Positions 1-5,296 of a stretch of 6,072 nt of DNA are shown here, in pieces. The notes under the pieces were generated by a model. That model did not search any database and was not told the DNA's origin. It worked only from the letters and a program-made list of their open reading frames with translations. The DNA is from Candidatus Methylomirabilota bacterium (lineage in GTDB: Bacteria > Methylomirabilota > Methylomirabilia > Methylomirabilales > JACPAU01). Location of the stretch: NCBI GenBank assembly GCA_016180705.1, contig JACPAU010000209.1, positions 1 to 6,072 on the forward strand, in the 5' to 3' direction. Position numbers and translations under genes: made by a program. The first letter of the stretch is position 1. The number at the start of each line of letters is the position of its first letter.

Positions 1-67
1 GGCCCCCGTAGCGGAGGGGGGTCCCATCGGCCGCTGGCCGATGGGGGGAACCACGGGAGGGTTCCCC
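1..67. other. Tandem perfect hairpins in non-coding DNA downstream of the CNNM operon
   Basis: Two perfect inverted repeats abut. CCCATCGGCC (23-32) pairs with GGCCGATGGG (36-45) across a 3-nt loop. GGGGAACC (45-52) pairs with GGTTCCCC (60-67) across a 7-nt loop. A weaker CCCCC/GGGGG pairing (3-7 with 16-20) precedes them. The second loop contains ACGGG (53-57), complementary to CCCGT (5-9), so a pseudoknot is possible on paper. The element lies beyond the stop of the leftward operon, where a terminator would be expected, but neither strand has a T-run after a stem, so it is not a classical intrinsic terminator. It could be a Rho-type or bidirectional 3' end, an intergenic repeat, or a structured RNA. 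The rest of the gap (68-138) is GC-rich at first and shows no gene. Confidence 0.45.
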
Positions 68-138
68 ACCGGGGCCGGGGGCCGGGGCGGCGCCGGCGAC
101 AGGACCCGGACTTCGTCACGTTGATTCTGTCGTTTGTA

Positions 139-1392
139 TTAGGCCGGGCGGCGGGGTGGGGCGCGGCGGACCTTGACCTTCAGGATGCTCCGGCGGTCCG
201 CCTCGGTCACCAGGAAGTGGATGCCCTCGGCCGTGACCTCCTCGCCGGGCTGCGGGACCTTCTGCAGCAGGGCGAGGAGGTAGCCGCCCACCGTTTCGTA
301 GTCCCCCTTCGGCACCTGGAGCCCGGTCTCTTCATTCAGCCGCTCGACTTCCACGCGGGCGTCCACGAGCCAGCCCCCGTCCGGGAGCCGGCGGACGGCG
401 GGGGACGCGTCCTCGTCCTCCCCCTCGATCTCCCCGACCAGTTCCTCCAGCAGATCCTCCATCGTCACGATCCCGACGACCCCTCCGTACTCGTCCACCA
501 CCATCGCCATCTGGGTCCGCGCCCGCTGCAAGTCCCGGAGCACGTCGTCCAGCCGGCGGTTCTCCGGGACGTAGGGGGCCGGACGGAGGTGGAGCCGAAC
601 GGGAGTCGAGGGGTCCGCGCCGAGCAGGTCCAGGGTATGGAGGAAGCCGGTCAGGCGGTCTACTCGCTCCTCGTAGAGCGGGATGCGGTTGTACGGGTGT
701 GTCTGGGCGACCGCCAGCGCGTCGGCCACGGTCGCCTCGACCGGGAGGGCCACGACGTCCACCAGGGGGACCATGGCCTCCCGGACCGGCCGCTCCCCGA
801 ATGCGAAAACCCGGTCGATCAGGGGGCGCGTCCCCGCGCCCGCCGACTGGCCGGGCCCTCCCTGCCCCAGAAGGACCCGGATGTCCTCCCGGCTGAGGAA
901 CGGGCTCCGCCCGCTCCGCTCGAGGCGGAGCACCGTGAGGAGCGCGGCGGCTCCCCGCCGGGCCAGCGCCGTCAGGGGGGCGAGGACGCGCGAAGCGGCG
1001 GTGAGGGCGGGGGCCAGCAGGGGGGCGAGCCGCTCCGCCCGGGCCTCGCAGAGGGCGCGGGGCACGAGGTCGGCCAGCACGGTCAGGACCGGCCCGAGGA
1101 GGAGGACCGCCGCGAAGGCACCCGCCGCGCCGCCGAGGCGGGCGCCCAGGAGGGCCGCCCCGCTCCCGCTCAGGACCAGCGCGGCCGTGTTCCCCACCAG
1201 CGTGGCCGTGAGGAACCGCTCCGGCGCCTCTAGGAAGGCCACGGCCTGGCGGGCCTTCCACGACCCGCTGGCCGCCTGCCGCCGGAGTTCCGGGAGGGAG
1301 CTCCCGGCGAGGGCGAGTTCGCACCCGGCGAAGAAGGCCTGGAGGCAGGCCCCGGTCGCGAGCAGGAGGAGGGAGAGGCCCCACTCATTCAT
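139..1392 (-). CDS. CNNM/CorC (HlyC/CorC) family membrane protein with DUF21, CBS pair and CorC_HlyC domains (distal copy)
   Basis: This 417-residue protein has the standard three-part layout of the family, whose characterised members transport or regulate Mg2+ or Co2+ at the cytoplasmic membrane. Residues 1 to about 155 form the DUF21 membrane domain, with hydrophobic stretches near 5-22, 58-84, 90-112 and 122-140. A CBS pair spans about 200-322, with MVPLVDVVAL at 207-216, VVDEYGG at 298-304 and the signature GIVTMEDLLEELVGEI. The CorC_HlyC domain covers about 335-410 and contains DYETVGGYLL. The start ATG overlaps the stop of the upstream paralogue (ATGAATGA), and GGAGGAGG (1399-1406 in plus coordinates) sits at a good distance, so the start is firm and coupled. 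Two things are odd. The usual SAAE of the first helix reads AGCE (22-25), and the usual GEVxPK reads ADLVPR (107-112). The family call is strong; the transported ion, and whether transport still occurs, are unknown. 'Hemolysin' labels for such proteins should not be taken literally. Confidence 0.93.
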   Translation of the reverse strand: MNEWGLSLLLLATGACLQAFFAGCELALAGSSLPELRRQAASGSWKARQAVAFLEAPERFLTATLVGNTAALVLSGSGAALLGARLGGAAGAFAAVLLLGPVLTVLADLVPRALCEARAERLAPLLAPALTAASRVLAPLTALARRGAAALLTVLRLERSGRSPFLSREDIRVLLGQGGPGQSAGAGTRPLIDRVFAFGERPVREAMVPLVDVVALPVEATVADALAVAQTHPYNRIPLYEERVDRLTGFLHTLDLLGADPSTPVRLHLRPAPYVPENRRLDDVLRDLQRARTQMAMVVDEYGGVVGIVTMEDLLEELVGEIEGEDEDASPAVRRLPDGGWLVDARVEVERLNEETGLQVPKGDYETVGGYLLALLQKVPQPGEEVTAEGIHFLVTEADRRSILKVKVRRAPPRRPA

Positions 1393-2644
1393 GGCCCGCC
1401 TCCTCCGCGCGCTCGACGATGAGTTCCGTCAGCCGCGCCCCCCGGACCATCTCCACGACGAAACGGAAGGGGCCGAACCGGACGGCGTCCCCGCGCCCAG
1501 GGAGCTTCCCCAGCCGATCGAAGACGAAGCCCCCCACGGTCTGGATCCCGTCGCTGGGAAGGCTCGCGCCGAACCGCTCGTTGAACTCCGCGATGCTCAT
1601 CCCCGCAGGGATCCGCGCGCGGCCCCGGCCGAGGGCGGTCACGCCCCGAACCGCCTCGTCGAACTCGTCGCTGATCTCCCCGACCAGTTCCTCCAGGACG
1701 TCCTCCAGGGTGACGAGTCCCGCCGTCCCCCCGTACTCGTCCACCACGATCGCCATGTGCCGGCGGCGCCGGCGGAACTCGGCCAGCAGGTCCTCCGCGC
1801 GCTTGGTCTCGGGCACGAAGAGGGCCGGGCGCAGGATCCCGGTGAGGGGAGGCGCCGCCCCGGAGGCGGCCGCCCTGAGCAGGTCGCGCGCGTGGAGGAT
1901 CCCCACGATCCGGTCGAGGGACTCCTGGTAGACCGGAACGCGGGAGAAGTTGGCCCGCCGGACGGCCGCCACGGCCTCGGGGAGGGAGAGGGAGGCCTCG
2001 AGGCAGAACATGTCGGCGCGCTGGGTCATCACGTCGCGCACCCGGGCCTGGCCGAAAGCCAGGGCCCGCCGGATCATGTCCCGTTCCCCCGGAGCCATCA
2101 CCCCGGCCGCGGTGCCGGCCTCGAGCAACCCGCGGACCTCCTCCTCCGTCACGCCCGGCCCGCCCGCCACCCCGGCCCGCCGGAGCAGGGTCTCCGCCGC
2201 TGCCCGCAGGAGGCGGCGGAGGGGGGTCAGGGCGGCCACCAGGAGGCTCAGGGGGAGGGCCACGGCCCGGGCGAGCGGCAGCGGCCGCGCCGCGGCGGCG
2301 AAGCGGGGGAACAGTTCCCCCAGGAGGACGAGGACGGGGGCGAGAAGCAGGGGGCCGAGCCAGGCCCGGCCGGGGGCGAGAGACGCCGCCAGTCCGAGCG
2401 CCGTCGCGGCGGAGGCCAGATTGATCAGCGTGTCGCAGAGCCGCAGGGTGAGGAGCGTCCGGCGCGGGCGGGAGAGGAGGCCCTCTAGGCGAATCCCGGC
2501 CCTTGGGGAGCGGCCCGCCAGCGTGGCCACCTGCTCGGCCGTGAGGGAGAAGAGGGCCGTCTCCGCCGCGGAGAGCCCCGCGGAGAGCCCCAGGAGGAAG
2601 AGGAGCGTAAGCGTGTATTGTAAGCCGGGTTGGTCCAAGGCCAC
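1385..2644 (-). CDS. CNNM/CorC (HlyC/CorC) family membrane protein (proximal copy of tandem pair)
   Basis: This 419-residue paralogue of the next gene has the same order: DUF21 membrane domain (about 8-155), CBS pair (about 195-325) and CorC_HlyC domain (about 335-412, with IQTVGGFVFDRLGKLP). It keeps the first-helix SAAETAL motif (25-31) and the CBS signature VVDEYGG (300-306) followed by VTLEDVLEELVGEI. It differs where the distal copy is more normal. The second-helix GN motif reads CD (70-71), and GEVxPK reads GELFPR (109-114), so Lys is replaced by Arg. The start is GTG, because an in-frame TAG lies directly upstream. The only Shine-Dalgarno-like run (GAGGAG) is about 15 nt away, so initiation may be weak, or may use the TTG two codons later. 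It is the first gene of a two-gene operon reading leftward. The role is inferred from the family: divalent-cation efflux or homeostasis, or regulation of it. Confidence 0.92.
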   Translation of the reverse strand: MALDQPGLQYTLTLLFLLGLSAGLSAAETALFSLTAEQVATLAGRSPRAGIRLEGLLSRPRRTLLTLRLCDTLINLASAATALGLAASLAPGRAWLGPLLLAPVLVLLGELFPRFAAAARPLPLARAVALPLSLLVAALTPLRRLLRAAAETLLRRAGVAGGPGVTEEEVRGLLEAGTAAGVMAPGERDMIRRALAFGQARVRDVMTQRADMFCLEASLSLPEAVAAVRRANFSRVPVYQESLDRIVGILHARDLLRAAASGAAPPLTGILRPALFVPETKRAEDLLAEFRRRRRHMAIVVDEYGGTAGLVTLEDVLEELVGEISDEFDEAVRGVTALGRGRARIPAGMSIAEFNERFGASLPSDGIQTVGGFVFDRLGKLPGRGDAVRFGPFRFVVEMVRGARLTELIVERAEEAGHE

Positions 2645-2854
2645 CTAGCGGGGTGCTGTCTCCTCAGGGGGAGGGGGGTGGTCCGGGAATTGCACCCCTC
2701 CGCGCGGGTTAGGCGTCGTTTGTCTTCAGATATTTAGCACGTTTCTCGGGGAGGCGCAAAGGGAAAAAGTTCCGTATTGTCAAGGTGTTAGCCGGACCTT
2801 CTTCCCCTTCCCCTCCTCCTTCACCGGTCTGGCCTGGGCTGACGGCGGGGCGGT
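2645..2854. other. Divergent intergenic region between the CNNM operon and the HD-GYP gene
   Basis: These 210 bases hold no convincing gene. A GTG-started reading frame covers 2785-2955, but it translates to Pro/Gly/Arg-rich low-complexity sequence and has no ribosome binding site, so I do not treat it as real protein. The block at about 2709-2790 is clearly less GC-rich than its surroundings and is where promoters for both directions should lie. An uninterrupted 26-nt pyrimidine run occupies 2797-2822 on the plus strand. I cannot pick a good plus-strand promoter. Confidence 0.5.
2731..2759 (-). promoter_or_regulatory. Candidate promoter for the CNNM operon
   Basis: On the minus strand, TTGCGC (2759-2754) and TAAATA (2736-2731) are separated by 17 nt, and TGC immediately precedes the -10, as in extended -10 promoters. 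Both hexamers match the consensus only partly (3 of 6 each), so this is tentative. The spacing and the local AT-richness in otherwise GC-rich DNA support it. A start near 2724 would give a leader of about 80 nt, which includes an imperfect hairpin (2673-2680 with 2693-2700). A perfect TTGACA lies further upstream on the same strand (2783-2778) but has no convincing -10 at the right distance. Confidence 0.27.
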
Positions 2855-2956
2855 ATGGACGAATACCATCCGGGTATCGTGGACCGCTTCCCCCTCTGCA
2901 TGGCCCTCCTCGACCGGGACTTGGTCGTGCGGGCCTGGAACGGCTACATGGAGCAA
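2855..2956 (+). pseudogene. Out-of-frame N-terminal PAS fragment of the HD-GYP gene
   Basis: An ATG at 2855, preceded by an in-frame TGA (2840-2842) and a weak G-rich stretch, opens a reading frame different from the long downstream one. Its first 34 codons read like the start of a PAS sensor domain: FPLCMALLDRDLVVRAWN followed by GYMEQ, matching the common PAS opening 'lp.gv.vlDrd.rv..wN...e'. After that the frame turns into Pro/Ser-rich sequence and stops at TGA (3026-3028). The downstream frame picks up from about 2956 with what looks like the second half of a PAS domain. About 20 residues expected between the halves are absent. The simplest reading is that this is the original start of the HD-GYP protein, disconnected by a frame-changing deletion or a sequencing/assembly error. 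The family call rests on pattern recognition of a short segment. Confidence 0.55.
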
Positions 2957-4287
2957 TGCCCGAGTTCCGGGGGCTGCCCGTTCGCGCCGCCGCGCGCCAC
3001 GCCCTCGAGCGGGAAGTGGCCGTTCACCTGACCCCGCGGCGGCGCGGCGACGGCGGCAGTCCCTTCGCGGGGGGCGTTTCCCTGGCGCCCCTGCGGCGGC
3101 CGGACGGGGCAGTGAGCGGCTTTCTCCTCACCGTCAGCCGGGTCCCGGCGAAGAGCCAATCCCTCCGGTCCCCCTCCAGGGTCAGGACGGACGAGAGCCG
3201 CTGGCGGCTCGGGCGGGCTAGCCGGAACCGGGAGGCGGCCCGCCTCGCCCTCCTCGGGGCGGTCAGCGAACTCGTCCGCGAGCCCTGGCAGGAGCCGGCT
3301 TCGATGCTCCAGGCCATCCTGGACCTGCTCGCCACCGAGGTCCGGGAGGAGGCGTTGGCCATCCTGGGGCTGGGCTCCGGGGGGACGGACATGACCCTCC
3401 TGGCCAGCCGGGGCCTGTCGCCGGAGGCCGCCGCCGGCCTCCCGGCCGCCGCCGCCGGGGGCCTCCTCGGGCAGCTCCTCCGTCAGGGGCTCCCGGTCTT
3501 CCTCGCCTCGACCGAGCCGGCTGAGGTCTTCCGCCGGGCGGCGGAGGGCCCGCCTGTCCGCAGCCTCGTCGCGATCCCGGTCCGATCGCAGGAACGCATC
3601 GTCATCGCCGCCCTCTGCTGCCTGGGCGGCCGCGTCCGCTCTCCCTTCGGGGAGGCGGAGCGGGCCTTCTTCTCGGCTCTGACCTCCCTGGTCGGCCAGG
3701 GGCTGGAGCGGCAGCCCCTCCTCGCGTTCCTGAGCAAGGGAGTCTTTGACACCGTCCAGGCCCTGGCGGAGGCCATCGAGGCCAAGGACCCCTACACCAA
3801 GGGGCACGTCCAGCGGGTGACCCAGTACGCCCTGGCCCTGGGGGAGGAGTTGGGTCTGGCTCCGGGGGAGCTGCGGACGCTCCAGTTCGGGGCGACCCTC
3901 CATGACATCGGCAAGATCGGGATCCGCTCGGAGGTCCTGAACAAGCCGGGGCCGCTCACCGACCCCGAGCGCGCGCACATCCGGTCCCACCCGATCGTGG
4001 GGGAGCAGATCGTCGCGGAGGTGGACTTCCTGCAGCAGGTCCGGCCCTGCATCCGGTGCCATCAGGAGCGCTTTGACGGGACCGGCTACCCGGACGGGCT
4101 TCGGGGAGAGGGGATCCCGCTCCTCGCCCGGATCATCGCCGTGGCGGACGTCTTCGACGCCCTGACCACGGACCGGCCGTACCGGCGGGCGCTCTCCGTG
4201 GCGCGGGCGTTAGCCCTCCTCCGGGAGGAGGCCGGGCGGGGCTTCGACCCGAATGTGGTGGAGACCCTGTGCCGGATGCTGGGGTAG
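2956..4287 (+). CDS. HD-GYP domain cyclic-di-GMP phosphodiesterase with PAS remnant and GAF domain
   Basis: Numbering is from the ATG at 2956 (443 residues). Residues 1-63 resemble a PAS C-terminal half (ending in LAPLRRPDGAVSGFLLTVSR). A GAF-like sensor domain covers about 100-250, and HD-GYP fills about 262-443. Catalytic-type residues are present: H284 (GHVQRV), the HD pair H316-D317 in HDIGK, H345 (SHPIVGEQI), H369, D374 in DGTGYP (374-379) and D398 (VADVFDAL). The position after H369, often a second His, is Gln370. HD-GYP enzymes bind metals and hydrolyse c-di-GMP to pGpG or GMP; here GAF, and formerly PAS, would regulate activity in the cytoplasm. No membrane segment is seen. The start is uncertain: the open frame extends to a GTG at 2785, but codons before 2956 encode implausible sequence, and the authentic start is probably 2855 in another frame. 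The stop is 9 nt before cheR, implying co-transcription. The HD-GYP call is very sure; activity and the cue are not. Confidence 0.93.
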   Translation: MPEFRGLPVRAAARHALEREVAVHLTPRRRGDGGSPFAGGVSLAPLRRPDGAVSGFLLTVSRVPAKSQSLRSPSRVRTDESRWRLGRASRNREAARLALLGAVSELVREPWQEPASMLQAILDLLATEVREEALAILGLGSGGTDMTLLASRGLSPEAAAGLPAAAAGGLLGQLLRQGLPVFLASTEPAEVFRRAAEGPPVRSLVAIPVRSQERIVIAALCCLGGRVRSPFGEAERAFFSALTSLVGQGLERQPLLAFLSKGVFDTVQALAEAIEAKDPYTKGHVQRVTQYALALGEELGLAPGELRTLQFGATLHDIGKIGIRSEVLNKPGPLTDPERAHIRSHPIVGEQIVAEVDFLQQVRPCIRCHQERFDGTGYPDGLRGEGIPLLARIIAVADVFDALTTDRPYRRALSVARALALLREEAGRGFDPNVVETLCRMLG

Positions 4288-4296
4288 GGGAAGCCG

Positions 4297-5166
4297 ATGG
4301 GCGAGGAGGACCTCGCGTGGGCCGCGCTCGAGGAGACGCTGCAGGAGCGGGCCGGCCTGGACCTCCGCCTCTACAAGGAGAAGTGCGTCGCCCGGCGCCT
4401 GGCCGTCCGGCAGCGGGCGTGCGCCGTGCCGGACCTGGCGGCCTACGTCCGCCTCCTGCGGGAGGACCCGGAGGAACTGCCCCGGCTGCTGGACGCGCTC
4501 ACGATCAACGTCACCCAGTTCCTCCGCAATCCCCAGACCTTCCGGGTCCTGGGGGAGAGCGTCCTCCCCGACCTCTGCCGGTCGCGGGCGGAGGGCGGGC
4601 GGCGGACGCTGCGGGCCTGGAGCGCGGGGTGCGCGACCGGCGAGGAGGCGTACACGCTGGCCATCCTGCTCCAGGAGGTCTGGCGGGCGTGCGGGCTGCG
4701 CCAGACGGCGGTCATCTACGCGACCGACATCGACAGCCGCTGTCTGGAGGTGGCGAAGGCGGCGCGCTACCAGGCGCGGCAGCTCGACGGGCTGCCGCCG
4801 GAGGTGCGGGTGCGCTGTTTCAAGGAGGAGCAGGGCGGATGGGTGCGGCTCGCGCCGGCCATCCGGCGCATGGTCTTCGTCAAGCGCCACGACCTGCGCC
4901 TGCCGCCCCCGTTCCGCCGCCTGGACCTGATTCTCTCCCGGAACGTCCTCATCTACCTGGCGCCGGCGCACCAGCAGCAGCTCCTGCAGGCCTTCGCCGA
5001 GGTCCTGACGCCGGGGGGGATCCTGGTGTTGGGGAAGGTGGAAGGCCTCTCGGGGCCGGCCCGGGAGGCGTTCGAGCCGGTGAATGTCAGCGAGCGGATC
5101 TACCGGCGGCGGGCGGGTACCTCGGGCGCCGGGGGCGCTGCGGCGCCCGGGGGCGCCCGCGCTTGA
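4297..5166 (+). CDS. cheR: CheR-type chemoreceptor glutamate methyltransferase
   Basis: This 289-residue protein matches the CheR family, which transfers methyl groups from S-adenosylmethionine to glutamates of methyl-accepting chemotaxis proteins for sensory adaptation. The helical N-terminal domain covers about 5-75 and ends in TINVTQFLRN (69-78), the counterpart of the usual 'T.N.T.FFR'. The AdoMet-binding domain follows: AWSAGCATGEEAYTLA (107-122) is the glycine-rich motif, ATDID (142-146) holds the acidic residue expected to bind the ribose, and DLILSRNVLIYL (210-221) is the conserved late motif. The core family match ends near residue 271. The last 17 residues are a Gly/Ala-rich tail encoded by a GC-rich inverted repeat. 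An AGGGGAAG-like ribosome binding site overlaps the end of the HD-GYP gene and supports the ATG at 4297. It is likely co-transcribed with the HD-GYP gene and lies upstream of a receptor gene, its probable substrate. No partner CheB is in the window. Confidence 0.95.
   Translation: MGEEDLAWAALEETLQERAGLDLRLYKEKCVARRLAVRQRACAVPDLAAYVRLLREDPEELPRLLDALTINVTQFLRNPQTFRVLGESVLPDLCRSRAEGGRRTLRAWSAGCATGEEAYTLAILLQEVWRACGLRQTAVIYATDIDSRCLEVAKAARYQARQLDGLPPEVRVRCFKEEQGGWVRLAPAIRRMVFVKRHDLRLPPPFRRLDLILSRNVLIYLAPAHQQQLLQAFAEVLTPGGILVLGKVEGLSGPAREAFEPVNVSERIYRRRAGTSGAGGAAAPGGARA
5120..5152 (+). other. GC-rich inverted repeat in the cheR 3' end
   Basis: Bases 5120-5131 can pair with 5141-5152 over 12 positions with one G-T wobble (perfect core CGGGCGCCG/CGGCGCCCG), leaving a 9-nt loop. 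It lies inside the Gly/Ala-rich tail codons of cheR, just before the stop. No T-run follows, so it is not a standard intrinsic terminator. It could attenuate read-through into the next gene, or it may simply reflect GC-rich codons. Confidence 0.3.
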
Positions 5167-5191
5167 CTTCGCCGGGGGCCTACGCTAGGGT
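5163..5191 (+). promoter_or_regulatory. Putative sigma70-type promoter for the MCP gene
   Basis: TTGACT (5163-5168) and TAGGGT (5186-5191) are exactly 17 nt apart. The -35 matches the consensus at 5 of 6 positions; the -10 keeps the TA start and final T. The -35 overlaps the cheR stop codon. Transcription would begin near 5198, within a small palindrome GCAAtTTGC (5196-5204), and give a leader of about 100 nt that is extremely GC-rich (5205-5280) and includes CGGCC-type direct repeats. This suggests the receptor can be expressed separately from HD-GYP and cheR. Confidence 0.5.
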
Positions 5192-5296
5192 GACCGCAAT
5201 TTGCACCGGGACGAGGCCCGGCCGCTGCGCCCGCACGGGGCGCGCGTCCGCACGGCCCGGCCCGGCCGCGCGCGGCGCCACAAGGAGGGTGCGCGC

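Noticed and set aside
97..132. CGACAG/CTGTCG inverted repeat upstream of the window's first stop
   Set aside because: The arms are only 6 bp and separated by 24 nt, with no T-run suggesting a terminator; this is weak compared with chance.
683..2488. 601-codon plus-strand open frame opposite both CNNM genes
   Set aside because: The translation is Arg/Pro/Gly/Glu-rich low complexity with no recognisable domain. It lies antisense to two clear family members; long antisense frames are expected at this GC content.
129..2723. Shared GTCGTTTGT at 129-137 and 2715-2723, flanking the CNNM pair
   Set aside because: Nine-base matches are expected many times by chance in a 6-kb window; there is no extended homology and no mobile-element gene.
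2645..2790. Mg2+ (M-box) riboswitch upstream of the CNNM operon
   Set aside because: The predicted leader is only about 80 nt, and I see just one imperfect hairpin (2673-2700), not the multi-stem M-box core.
2740..2800. Cyclic-di-GMP riboswitch before the HD-GYP gene (GCGCAAAGG resembles part of GEMM)
   Set aside because: Only a short GCAAAG-like string matches. The second stem and the expected receptor motifs are not present in order.
2944..4062. 372-codon minus-strand open frame opposite the HD-GYP gene
   Set aside because: It is an antisense shadow of the GAF/HD-GYP codons, rich in Gly, Arg and Pro and without motifs.
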